NCBI GenBank assembly: GCA_029582155.1
Contig: CM055899.1
Location: 58,073,349 to 58,137,348 of the forward strand
Reading direction: 5' to 3'
DNA from: Panopea generosa
Taxonomy: Eukaryota; Mollusca; Bivalvia; Adapedonta; Hiatellidae
Length of the DNA stretch: 64,000 nt
Below are positions 12,363 through 24,252 of this stretch, piece by piece. The translations under genes and the position numbers were made by a program. The notes beneath the pieces were generated by a model. That model did no database searches, was not told where the DNA came from, and saw only the letters and a list, made by a program, of their open reading frames with translations. Each line of letters starts with the position of its first letter. Within the stretch, counting starts at the first letter, position 1.

Positions 12363-13494
12363 TTACTGTTTATGTAGCAAGCTAGTTTTGATATTTGATC
12401 GTTATTTAAGACAAAGGCGTTACCTAGTTCTTACAAATATTAAAAAATAAAGAATTGTTTTGTGTTTGGTTTCCTTATTCTATATTGTCATATATATATA
12501 GTGTACTTGTTTTTCAAACTAGATCATCGTTTTGGTATTGAGAATTCGATATCGGCGCCTGTCTTGTTGTATATTGTAGGCTTTATTAGTATTTAATTTC
12601 AATTGATGTAAAATAATATTTTTAATTAAATGTAATTGTTTAAAACATTATGCATACCGCCATTGTTTGTAATTAATCACTATGACAACGAAAAGCAATA
12701 AAAAGCATCGTTAAAGTTTATAAATATCACTTATTTTAAAATGTGATACAATTAATACTGACAAGTTCATTGCAATTATATTTCAGTTTGCAACATATTG
12801 CACATAAAATGTTTAAATATGATGTGAGATGTGAGAATAGATGAGCATAATAGACTGCGCGACCTTCACCAAAAATTCATGCGGTACACGATATGCGTAT
12901 TTAATAGCTAGGATACGGAAGTTCATTATCACTACTCGCAAATGAGATTTACATTTGTTTGCATGAAGTAAAAGACAAACTCCAGATACCAACTCCAGTG
13001 CGAAACAATAAAACCAAATTAACCCGAGTTTATGACTCGCATTTTGAAGTTATATGCTATTGAACGTATGCTGAAAACAAAAGAAGTTCACCAGGTTCAC
13101 AAATAATTTGACAATAAAGTTATGTAAAATCTTCATCAGCGGAAATTAGTGGCCGACCTTGAATTTTAATACCTGAAAACAACAACAACAACAACAACTG
13201 CATCGATCAAATACGATAAGAATTGGTATACGAACAGTTCAAGAAAGACACACAAAAAAAACAAAGAGAAGGAAATAACCAGAAATCTGGAACATATAAA
13301 ATGTTAAGAAATAGAAAAGAGGTTTATATTAATAAGAAACAATAAATGTCACTGGTAAGTGTCGCATGCCCCGAATGGTCGTTGAAAAATAACAATATAA
13401 TTATGTTATAATATGTAGCGATGTATCTATGAATATAAAGAGTAATGGACTGATGTTTTAGACTGACATGCAATTTCATGGGGTTTTTTTACAT
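12363..13494. other. Non-coding, no gene seen
   Basis: Unique AT-rich sequence with a short (CAA)n at about 13178-13198. No gene, RNA or transposon end recognised. Confidence 0.45.
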
Positions 13495-14640
13495 TAAAGC
13501 GTGACCTTGACCTTTGTCTGACCTTGACATCTGATGTAATGGTCTGGGTATTTCAACAGTTGAATGCTGCTGAAACATCATCATGCCATGCTGATCACTT
13601 GTGTCAAGCTGTTTTAAAATCCCTCCATGTAAGACAAAGTTACAGATCAATTGTTGATAAATTGAGCCAAGTGTTTTTAAAATCCATCCATGTATGATAA
13701 GGTTAAAAGGTGGACTTGAAATATCAAACAGATTCAAAGTGTTGTCATACATACTAAAAGTGTGACCTTGACGTTTGAGGTATGGGTTTTTAAAATTTAT
13801 CCATAGAGGACAGACTGGACAAAAAATGTCAAACTGAATGAAAGTGTTTTCAAACAAAGTTAAATTGTGACCTTGACCTTTTGAGTGGGAGTTTGGGTAT
13901 TAAGTGCAACACGTCGTCATGTTATGTTGATCATTTATAACAAATATTTATAAAAATACATCTATGCATGATAAAGTTGCAGGCCGGACACGAAATCTCA
14001 CACAGACTCAAAGTGTTGTCAAACTCAAATTGTGACCTTGACCTTTGAGGTACTGGTGTGGATTTTACTCGCGACAGGTCGTCATGTTATGTTGATCATT
14101 TGTAGCAAGTATCATAAAAAATCCATCTATGCATGACAAAATTACAGGCCGGACACAAAATCTCACAGACTCAAAATGTTGTTAACCAAACTCAAATTGT
14201 GACCTTGACCTTTGAGGTACAGGTGCGGGTATTACTCGCGACACGTCATATGTTATGTTGATCATTTGTAGCAAGTATTTATAAAATTCATCTATGCATG
14301 ACAAAACTACAGGCCCGACACGAAAACTCACACAAACTCGAAGAATTGTCAAACAAACTCAAATAGTGACCTTAACCTTTGAGTAACGGGTGTGGGTCTT
14401 ACTCGCGACAAGTCGTCATGTTATGTTGATCATTTGTAGCAATTATGATTAAAATCAATCTATGCATGACAAAGTTACAGGCCGGACACGAAATCTCACA
14501 CAGACTCAAAGTGTATTCAAACAAACTCAAATTGTTACCTTGACCTTTGAGTTACGGTGTGGGTCTTACTCGCGACACGTCATCATGTTATGTTGATCAG
14601 TTATACCAAGTATCAACAAATTCCATCAATGCATGATAAA
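13495..14640. repeat. ~167 bp tandem repeat carrying TGACCTTGACCTTTGA
   Basis: Six to seven diverged copies of a unit with the phrases TGACCTTGACCTTTGA, TCGCGACACGTCGTCATG, TTATGTTGATCATTTGTAGC, CTATGCATGACAAAGTTACA and GGCCGGACACGAAATCTCAC. The first two copies (to about 13860) are the most diverged and support a 122-codon minus frame with no known domain. The reverse complement of the lead motif holds two AGGTCA half-sites with no spacer. A downstream phrase (GACCGACGGACGCTGCGATT, about 14664) resembles the edge of a dispersed element. Confidence 0.85.
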
Positions 14641-14707
14641 GATTCAGGCCGGAAACAAAATACAGGACCGACGGACGCTGCGATTACTATATGCAACCCA
14701 AACTTTT

Positions 14708-14741
14708 GTGTGTGTGTGTGGGGGGGGGGGGGGGGGGGGGG
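14708..14741. repeat. (TG)n followed by a run of 22 G
   Basis: A short TG run passes directly into an uninterrupted homopolymer of 22 G (14720-14741). A tract this long can fold as G-quadruplex and is a common site of sequencing or assembly error, so its exact length should not be trusted. Confidence 0.9.
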
Positions 14742-14831
14742 AATAAAAAATCATAGGATAAGAAAATAAAACTGTAAAAGTGTTACACATACAAACCTAT
14801 ATAGAAAATAGTCAACATTGGAAATTGGTCA

Positions 14832-15125
14832 TTAGGAAAGAAATGAAGGTAAAGTGAAAAAAAAATGTAGTACCTGATATCGCTCAAATGTCTCAACTCC
14901 CATGTAACGAACACTTGCTTGGAACATACCACGTGATCTGGCGACAATAGATGGATATCTCATTCTTGAAAGTTTGTTATCACGATAAGTATTTGAAGAA
15001 TTAGCCTTTTTTTGTAAATGTGTGTATTGCTTGCTTCTTAATAATAAATAAAATGGTTGGGTCATCACGAACTCTAACAACCAAAACAAATGTAGGCCAA
15101 AACCATAACTCCATACTTTCCCCAT
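14832..15125 (-). other. Unassigned 97-codon open frame, possible exon
   Basis: A minus-strand frame outside any tandem array, starting MGKVWSYGFGLHLFWLLEF. The first ~30 residues are hydrophobic and would pass as a signal or anchor segment. A more polar part follows (RYPSIVARSRGMFQASVRYM). The minus-strand phrase ATATCAG/GTACTA near 14875 could serve as a splice donor. I do not recognise the protein, and other frames in the same stretch are also partly open, so this may be a fragment of a dispersed repeat. Evidence for coding is weak. Confidence 0.15.
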
Positions 15126-15290
15126 TGGTGAACCATGGCATTATGATGGTAGTTCATTGATAACTCTGAAATAAACTCATTCTGTTCACCATGAAATGAC
15201 TATTTCACGCATGATAGAACTTAACTGGCGCTGAAGTGGTACTGCAAAATAGCTTTAGATATATTTCTACAAGAAATGCAGACACGAAAG
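15126..15290. other. Short non-coding gap
   Basis: Unique sequence leading into the 70 bp array. Nothing recognised. Confidence 0.35.
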
Positions 15291-16092
15291 TCTTATCACG
15301 AGGTGGATACTTTTGAATGACTTGACTGTAAGGATGTTAGAATAAGCATGTTAAAATATATGAAATAATATTTGCTTGACCACGAGCTGGATACTTTTGA
15401 ATGACTTGACCGTTAGGATGTAAGAATATATGAAATAATATATGCTTGACCACGATGCAGATACTTCTGAACGACTTGACTGTTAGGATGTAAGAATATA
15501 TGAAATAATATATGCTTGACCACGAGGTAGATACTTTAGAACGACTTGACTGTTAGGATGTAAGAATATATGAAATAATATATGCTTGACCACGAGGTAG
15601 ATACTTTTGAACGACTTGGTTGTTAGGATGTTAGAATATATGAAATAATATTTGCCTAACCACGAGGTGGATACTTTAGAATGACTTGACTGTTAGAATG
15701 TTAGAAAATATGAACAAATATTTGCTTGACCACGAGGTGGATACTTTTGAACGACTTGACTGTTAGGATGTTAGAATATATGAAATAATATTTGCTTGAC
15801 CACGAGGTGGATACTTTTGAACGACTTGACTGTTAGGATGTTATAATATATGAAATAATATTTTCTCGACCACGAGGTGGATACTTTTGAACGACTTGAC
15901 TTTTAGGATGTTAGAATATGTGAGATAATATTTGCTCGACCACGAGGTGGATAATTTTGAACGACTTGACTGTTAGGATGTTAGAATATATGAACTAATA
16001 TTTGCTTCACCACGAGGTGCATACTTTTAAACGACTTGACTGTAAGGATGTTAGAATATATGAAATAATATGTGCCTTATCACGAAAATGAC
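15291..16092. repeat. 70 bp minisatellite, about 11 copies
   Basis: The unit runs through CACGAGGTGGATACTTTTGA, ACGACTTGACTGTTAGGATG and TTAGAATATATGAAATAATA, closing with TTTGCTTGAC (70 bp). The copies are closely similar. The first has a ~16 bp insertion and the last is truncated after ATCACGAAAATGACTTGAC. Confidence 0.95.
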
Positions 16093-17454
16093 TTGACTGT
16101 TGTAGGGGCACATGATAATTTTGACAAGTTTCAAGCTTTTAATGATCAAATTTTACTATAAAGATCTAATTCAATTTTTTAAAAATATTTAGTATTATTC
16201 CTTTCATGTTGTGATTCTTTGTTATTGCTATAAGTCTTTCTTCTTGTATGTAGCTTTAATTATTAATGTTATTTTAAAAAAATAATAGTACTTCATTGTT
16301 CTTCACTAAAATTCCAAAATTGCTGCTTTCTAATTTAAAAGCATGACCTGCCAATTGAAACGAAGTATTTTATCATAACCTTACTTGTCATTTCGTTGAT
16401 TCATTTAGTATGCAAGATCTATGAGCTTTTTCTTTCTTTTTACCAATGTTTATGTGATTAGGATTTGATATAGTGTTTATGTTTGTAAATTTGATTGGGT
16501 GCGCCCTTAATTCCGGTGGACTGGTGTCTTTTTTTGCCAAAGACCGTTCCGTTGCCTTACATAACCTCTGTTATCGTCACTTCCTGTGAATGTCTGTATT
16601 GTCACTATAGTAATAATGGTTCTGGGCATTGTTTGTATTTGTGTAAGTACATAGATTAGCTGTATTTTGTATCAAGGCATTTAAGCAAAGATCAAATGCG
16701 TTAAATTCAAACAACTGATTTGTAAATGTACATTGTAACTATATGTTTTATTATTTACTACATATATGTAACATATTAATGTTCACTCTCGTATTGCTGC
16801 ATGCATGTATTGTATTGTTTGTGCCAAAAACAATGAACCGTATATGTTCAAGTATTATTGAATAAAATTCTATTCTGTTCTGTTCTGCTCTATAAATCTC
16901 TTGTTAGAGAGACTTACCGTTACCTCTGTTTGTTATCGTCACTTCCTGTGAATGTCTGCATTGTCCCTGTTGTAAGGATAGCTCTGCGTAGTTTTTGTAC
17001 TTGTGAACACATGGTTACCGTCTAACCTTAACTATACCTTTTTTTGTATTATTTTTTTTTGTATTTCGAATAATAAAATTAACAAGATGAAATATTTATA
17101 CAAACGGTTGGTTGTGCGTAACGGTCGTGATGCTGTACGTTTATTGCATGTTTGCTGTTACAGTATATTAATCATTTGTTTTATAGTTATCAAATGACTG
17201 CCATAGCAGCAAATATAAATGACATTGTTTCATTTGGCTGATTTTATAAGTTATTAAAGTCGAATGTTAAATCCGTAAGTTTGACATGGGGTTTATTTTA
17301 AGAGTCAGAACTAAAGATAATGAAAGTTCTGGGACGGCTGGGATAAGTTCGTTCACGGTTTAGTATCGACATTGGCAAAAAAGTGCCTGAACATGGAAAT
17401 AAATCTATTTTGAAATTTAGATGTTGAATGCACTGGAACATTTTATGAATAATT
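16093..17454. other. Non-coding with a diverged direct repeat and a possible LINE 3' end
   Basis: A ~100 bp segment containing GTTATCGTCACTTCCTGTGA occurs at about 16560-16670 and again, diverged, at about 16915-17030. Between them, ATTGAATAAAATTC followed by TTCTG repeats (16855-16890) resembles the 3' end of a retroposed element, with a polyadenylation-like signal and a simple-repeat tail. No reverse-transcriptase frame is present. The frame at 17003-17197 has no known motif. Confidence 0.35.
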
Positions 17455-18095
<641 letters not shown>

Positions 18096-19256
18096 ATGAA
18101 TTTCCTAGGTCTGGTTATGAATATTTAATTTAAAATCCGAGTTTAAACAAAACAAACACGCCATCAAATAGTGTGTTCTGAAGTGTTTGTGTTTAATCAA
18201 AATGACGACATCCAAATAAAAGAAAAACAGACTCGGTTTAATTTCACCTGTTTATGAGCGGTAATGAAACACGCAACGCCCCTTGCGCCCTTTAGCACCA
18301 GCCTAGACAGGTAATTTTGAGTCTGTATGGTCATTTGTGAGTAACAAAGCGGGAGATTGCTGTCTTATCGTTCATCGGTTCTCCTGTGTGGGTAAGTTAA
18401 ATCATTCTTACAAGATATTGCTGTACACTATTCTGACACGGTTTGTTAAGTGTTGTAGATAAGTATTATATCTAACAATATCATTTTGCTGAAGCATCAA
18501 ATTTAGCCATTTTTCATAAAAATGTGATTAAAACTCGTCCAAACTCATCCCCAAACTAGACACACGCTGATAAAACGTCAGATTTAAGGAATAATCGTAT
18601 GGTAGATAATAGAGTTCTGAAAGTACTGAAACATCAATAAATCCGAAATTAGTTTTAGACTACAGTAAACTCATCGATTATAAATGCGTACATACAACGA
18701 AAATCTGTATGCCGAAAAAACGATGGCTTGCCCAATTTTCAGAGTTTCTTTGTACAGTCACTTGTAGAATATAGCGAGTTAAACAACTAATTGTGTCTGT
18801 TTCAGATAACCTGGATGTCACATAAAGAAAATGTCAGTTACTAAATAGTGAGCCTATGAAGGGGGTCAACTTGTGCCGTAACCGGTTAGTTCATTCGCCA
18901 AATCTGTAACCGAACAGTTACCCGGTTAACCGTTTCAGCACTCTTCTGCACCGACACTGTCGTGTATGATTTGATTTCCGGCTTAAAATGAAAATTTAGA
19001 AATAATAGTTTACATGTAATTATTTACTGTGTAATTTGTTATGGAATACAACTATGACAAAATAATTTGCATCTTTTATTTTTTGTGCAAATCCATTGCT
19101 AATGAAATAATTATTTCGTACTAACCAAAACTTTCGTCTCAACCACTAAATATCTACAATAACGCAGGTAATTACCCCTCACGTGTAACCAATATAATGA
19201 ACAGTCTCAAATTGATAGACGAACGAGATCTCGTACATTACAATCCTACATAAAGG
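18096..19256. other. Non-coding with one dispersed fragment
   Basis: No gene seen. The stretch AAAACAGACTCGGTTTAATT to TTTAGCACC (18222-18300) is a diverged relative of 32791-32880, so it belongs to a dispersed repeat or a duplicated segment. The remainder is unique. Confidence 0.4.
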
Positions 19257-19257
19257 G

Positions 19258-19575
19258 GACCGCGGCGTGGTCTAGTGGTAGAGCGTCCGCCTCACATGCG
19301 GAAGGTTGTGGGTTTAATCCCCGGCCGGGTCATACCAAAGACTTTAAAAATGGTACTAGAAGCTTCCTCGCTTGACGCTCAGCATTTAGAGGAGAGTTCT
19401 AGGTCTGGTCGGCCAGGTGTCGGTATAATGGAACTGGGTGGGGTATCATACCATGTGTTTGCGGCATGATACTCCAGTGTGACAGCACTCAGAATACTGT
19501 CTCAAGTAGACACCGTCGCTATATGACTGAAAAATTGTAAATATATATAAGTTTAATTAAAAATAAATAAATATA
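19258..19575 (+). mobile_element. tRNA-derived SINE, family C
   Basis: The tRNA-like head is well kept: GGCGTGGTCTAGTGGTAGAG (A box region), a paired anticodon arm TCCGC/GCGGA around CTCACAT, and GTGGGTTTAATCCCC (B box with one change). The body includes GCTTCCTCGCTTGACGCTCA, GGAGAGTTCTAGGTCTGGTC and GACACCGTCGCTATATGACT, followed by an A/T-rich tail with AATAAATAAATA. The minus-strand copy at 43800-44100 matches about nine bases in ten. Small frames across it are accidental. Confidence 0.9.
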
Positions 19576-20043
19576 TTAATTGTAGTTCGGAATAACTAAT
19601 TCTCGTGATTCGGAACTGGGAAATATGAACAGGATTTACAAGTATGTAAATTACATGGGCGTTTTGGTCATTTTTTCTCGTGCGAAGTGACCAAAATGTT
19701 TATAAATAGACAGATGAAAGCGCGGTTATGTTATTCGAAGATTGGCAGACAAAGAGAGCTTATCGATTGTCATTTGTTTTTGAAAGTTGTTCAGATGTCC
19801 ACACACCAACCCTTTCTTAATGACTGTTTTTTATGTTTTGGCTTTTACAATCTTGTTATAAGAGGTACCCATTGGATCTACGAGTTATCAATTTACTTAT
19901 ATATTATATACATGTATATGATTAAGATGTTAATTGTTGTTTTCTATTTTACAATAATGGTTTTGTGATTGTATTTTGAGCCTAAGCTTGAATTTAAGAC
20001 AGCTCAGTGTTCAGGACAGTGAGAGATTGTAAGCTCAGTGTTT
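19576..20043. other. Non-coding, one unassigned short frame
   Basis: A plus frame of 93 codons at 19687-19968 begins MTKMFINRQMKARLCYSKIG and ends in a hydrophobic AT-driven stretch. I do not recognise it and give it little weight. Confidence 0.3.
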
Positions 20044-21492
20044 AAATTGTTGATGTTAAGGACAGCACCACTACAACAATACAGTGGATATTGTTGATGT
20101 TACGACAGCACCACTACAACAATACAGTGGAAATTGTTGATGTTACGACAGCACCACTACAACAATACAGTGGAAATTGTTGATGTTAAGGACAGCACCA
20201 CTACAACAATACAGTGGATATTGTTGATGTTAAGGACAGCACCACTACAACAATACAGTGGATATTGTTGATGTTAAGGACAGCACCACTACAACAATAC
20301 AGTGGATATTGTTGATGTTAAGGACAGCACCACTACAACAATACAGTGGATATTGTTGATGTTAAGGACAGCACCACTACAACAATACAGTGGAAATTGT
20401 TGATGTTAAGGACAGCACCACTACAACAATACAGTGGATATTGTTGATGTTAAGGACAGCACCACTACAACAATACAGTGGAAATTGTTGATGTTAAGGA
20501 CAGCACCACTACAACAATACAGTGGAAATGGTTGATGTTAAGGACAGCACCACTACAACAATACAGTGGAAATTGTTGATGTTAAGGGCAGCACCACTGC
20601 AACAATACAGTGGAAATTGTTGATGTTAAGGACAGCACCACTACAACAGTACAGTGGAAATGGTTGATGTTAAGGACAGCACCACTACAACAATACAGTG
20701 GATATTGTTGATGTTAAGGACAGCACCACTACAACAATACAGTGGAAATTGTTGATGTTAAGGACAGCACCACTACAACAATACAGTGGAAATGGTTGAT
20801 GTTAAGGACAGCACCACTACAACAATACAGTGGAAATTGTTGATGTTAAGGGCAGCACCGCTACAACAATACAGTGGATATTGTTGATGTTAAGGACAGC
20901 ACCACTACAACAATACAGTGGAAATTGTTGATGTTAAGGACAGCACCACTACAACAATACAGTGGAAATGGTTGATGTTAAGGACAGCACCACTGCAACA
21001 ATACAGTGGAAATTGTTGATGTTAAGGGCAGCACCACTGCAACAATACAGTGGAAATTGTTGATGTTAAGGACAGCACCACTACAACAGTACAGTGGAAA
21101 TGGTTGATGTTAAGAACAGCACCACTACAACAATACAGTGGAAATGGTTGATTTTAAGGACAGCACCACTACAACAATACAGTGGAAATTGTTGATGTTA
21201 AGGGCAGCACCACTACAACAATACAGTGGAAATTGTTGATGTTAAGGACAGCACCACTACAACAGTATAGTGGAAATTGTTGATGTTAAGGACAGCACCA
21301 CTACAACAATACAGTGGATATTGTTGATGTTAACGACAGCATCACTACAACAGTACAGTGGAAATTGTTGATGTTAAGGACAGCACCACTACAACAATAC
21401 AGTGGATATTGTTGATGTTAACGACAGCATCACTACAACAGTACAATGGAAATTGTTGATGTTAAGGACAGCACCACTACAACAGTACAGTG
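20044..21492. repeat. 44 bp minisatellite, about 33 highly similar copies
   Basis: The unit is TTGTTGATGTTAAGGACAGC, ACCACTACAACAATACAGTG, GAAA (44 bp). Variation is confined to a few diagnostic sites: GGATA or GGAAA at the junction, TTGTTG or TGGTTG, GGACAGC or GGGCAGC, ACAAT or ACAGT. This marks recent homogenisation. Each unit contains CAACAAT and, across the unit boundary, ATTGTTG, so every GGAAA-type junction can form a 7 bp stem with a 9 base loop. All reading frames are blocked by TAA or TGA. Confidence 0.98.
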
Positions 21493-23018
21493 AAATATGT
21501 TTAAGTGAAACATCGCTGGAAATATATTTTTATTTTAATTGGAAATATATTGTTCGCTGAAATGAAAATAATAAATACTCTATGTCTGCTCATATCGTCA
21601 CCTAATAATGTGTTATTTATAGCTTAACAGGATAAGTTATGGTTACTGTACTATAAATAATTTATGTTTGGCTGAATTTATGAAATAAAACATCAATATA
21701 TAATGTTTACATAAAACCAATACAGTGAACGGCCTAAACTTTATATATGTCCGAAATAGTTGTGTATAAAAAAAATCACAGACTTACTCAAAAGTGACAT
21801 TACAAAATCATTTTCTTTGTAAAAAAAAGACTAGGCAAATGACCGTACAGAGTTTTTTTGACCCTCCATGGAAATAAATAGATATAATTTCTAAACCAGA
21901 ACATTGGTTTTAATATTATGTGCGAATATTGGTCGGATAATATCACCACTATAAACCTATAAAGTTGAAATTGTCAAAGAAATAGATTTTTAAAACAAAA
22001 AATGGTATTTTACACCACCAAATGTAGTTATTGTGTAAACGGTATGACGGGTTCGGAAAAAATATCGATATCGGCAAGAAATTCTATCCCTGCATCGATA
22101 AGAAACACAGGCACTAAAATGTAATATAAAAGTGTGTCTTCTGTATAAATATTTTCAAATGATATATTTGGTACTTATTTAGTATTGCATAACAAAACAC
22201 AGATTTGACCCGGGTTGTTGTTAACTTATTTTCAGATATTTCTATCCATTTCTATAGAGTTGTGAAAATGTGAACGTAACAGGCTTGTCAACCGCCTAAT
22301 TATTATCGTTTCAAGGTTGTCATATTGTTTATTTACATTACGACATTCGCTTTAATCGTTACTTTATTTACTTTTTTTACTATAGCGTATTGTCCGTTAG
22401 TATTTACCTGGTACTCGTGGATATTGCGTGTATATCCGTATTTTAATTTTCGGTGTTCGAACGTAAACATTAATATCACTGTTGATAAACAAATATAATA
22501 CATAATCAAATCGGCATCATATCGCAGTCGCAAATAACTGTACGAAGAAGGTGTTTAAACGCCCGTACATATTGGCGAAGATTAATGAATTCCAGTGTAA
22601 AATCTTACTCACACCACTACGTGTATAAGTAGAATTCACAGACTGAGTTTATTTTAAGGGTTGTCAAAAATTGTTGTAATTTTTATTTCATCCAGCAATA
22701 ATTGCGTAATCCTCACCAAACTTATCCTATAGGATCCTTGATCATGTTAATGGAGATAAGGCTCATTACTGATTTATATAAGCTTATCATATGAAAAAAA
22801 TTTAATTCGGAAGCGCATTAGTATACTTTATAGACTACTGCAATAAATACAAACGTAAAATGAAATCTTTTAATCATTTTGCAATCTTCGGTCATGCTTT
22901 TTTTTACTTTGAAATTTCTTTGAACTGTATTTTATAATACGTACATGTGTTACATGTATCGTCACCTATTATGATATTTTGTCTGTCTTAAATCATTTGT
23001 TCATGTATTGGATATATG
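21493..23018. other. Non-coding, no gene seen
   Basis: About 1.5 kb of unique AT-rich sequence. The minus frame at 22333-22533 has no motif. Confidence 0.45.
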
Positions 23019-23096
23019 TACGAGGGACGTTCAATAAGTAATGTTATATCGGTAATAAGATAAAAACAACATATACGATCTTGATATATTTTGGTT

Positions 23097-23120
23097 CTAA
23101 CCTTCAAAGTAATCTCCTTT
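23097..23120 (-). pseudogene. Mariner-type transposase C-terminal remnant
   Basis: Seven codons, KGDYFEG, and a TAG stop remain in frame on the minus strand, placed just inside the terminal inverted repeat where the transposase C-terminus is expected. Upstream codons soon meet a stop or frameshift. The match is to my recollection of the family and should be tested against a transposase profile. Confidence 0.5.
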
Positions 23121-23282
23121 AACAGAAAATCACATTTTCAGTCTTCTTTACCACTTCCGTTATATGTCCTCGTGGTCAATTTTGTGTATACCTATCGGAC
23201 CCTGAAAAGCTCAGCCGCGTGCTTGTCGGGAAGGGTGGTGGCATTCAATTTAACGTAATTTTTTAACGTTGGAAATATTTTA

Positions 23283-23500
23283 ATGGAGTTAAACACCATT
23301 TTCAACACATGATAGTATATATAACTATATATATATATATATATATATATCCAGTATTACCATTGGAAAATGACCTCGGAATGAATCTGAAAGGACCACC
23401 ATCCTTTTGCAAATAATTTGTAAACCTTTTCACAGTCTTTGGACTGAGCTGAACTCGAACCTATGACCCCGACAGTGATACGTATGTAGCTGAAACGTAT
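23283..23500 (-). mobile_element. tRNA-derived SINE, family D, nested in the mariner-like element
   Basis: Read on the minus strand, a B box-like GGTTCGAGTTCAGCTC (about 23446-23461) is followed by a body with AGATTCATTCCGAGGTCATT and a tail ending GAAAATGGTGTTTAACTCC. The shared body and tail occur at 25374-25578. An (AT)n run of about 30 bases (23320-23350) interrupts the body. Confidence 0.65.
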
Positions 23501-23694
23501 ATGACAAATTCAGATTGTTGACATACGTTTACGAATCTTTAAGAACTGCAACCTAACGAAAACGATATTCTTCATATTTTTCACACTTCTGTTGGTCATT
23601 CAAGATCTTCGTCTTATTTTGCACTCTGTGGGGCTCGAAATTGTATATATGAATGCACGTGATGCACGTACTCCACTTGTGCATCGCGTATTCA

Positions 23695-24056
23695 TGAAGC
23701 TCAGTATTTGTGTAGGTCAGTATTTGTGTAGGTCAGTATTTGTGTAGCTCAGTATTTGTGTAGGTCAGTATTTGTGTAGCTCAGTATTTGTGTAGGTCAG
23801 AATTTGTGTAGCTCAGTATTTGTGTAGGTCAGTATTTGTGTAGGTCAGTATTTGTGCAGGTCAGTATTTGTGCAGGTCAGTATTTTTGTAGGTCAGTATT
23901 TGTGCAGGTCAGTATTTGTGCAGCTCAGTATTTGTGTAGCTCAGTATTTGTGTAGGTCAATATTTGTGTAGGTCAGTATTTTTGTGTAGGTCAGTATTTG
24001 TGCAGGTCAGTATTTGTGTAGCTCAGTATTTGTGTGGCTCAGTATTTGTGTAGGTT
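23695..24056. repeat. 16 bp minisatellite inside the transposon
   Basis: About 22 copies of GTAGGTCAGTATTTGT, with GCAGG and GTAGC variants. The array lies wholly between the inverted repeats of the mariner-like element, so it either expanded after insertion or was carried in. Confidence 0.93.
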
Positions 24057-24252
24057 TAACAGTTCTATGTCTGACTACAGTGTATAAGACTACGATAAAA
24101 AAAAATCTGGAAATCGTACGATTTTTTTGCTAGTATCATCGAATTCATGATAAATAAATCTAAATCTATCTGACTGTGCAATGTCACGACTGACATGTTT
24201 ACGGTTCATAATTTATACGACGAATAACATTGCTTATTGAAGGTCCCTCGTA

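Larger units (their letters stand above)
23021..24250 (-). mobile_element. Mariner-like DNA transposon, decayed, 1.23 kb
   Basis: Terminal inverted repeats of 27 bp lie at 23021-23047 (beginning CGAGGGACGTTCAATAAG) and 24224-24250 (reverse complement begins CGAGGGACCTTCAATAAG), matching at 25 of 27 positions. Both ends are flanked by TA (23019-23020 and 24251-24252), the target duplication of Tc1/mariner elements. Just inside the left end, the minus strand encodes KGDYFEG followed by a stop (23097-23120), which resembles the C-terminus of mariner-type transposases. The rest of the transposase is gone. A family D SINE and a 16 bp minisatellite sit inside. Non-autonomous. Confidence 0.85.
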
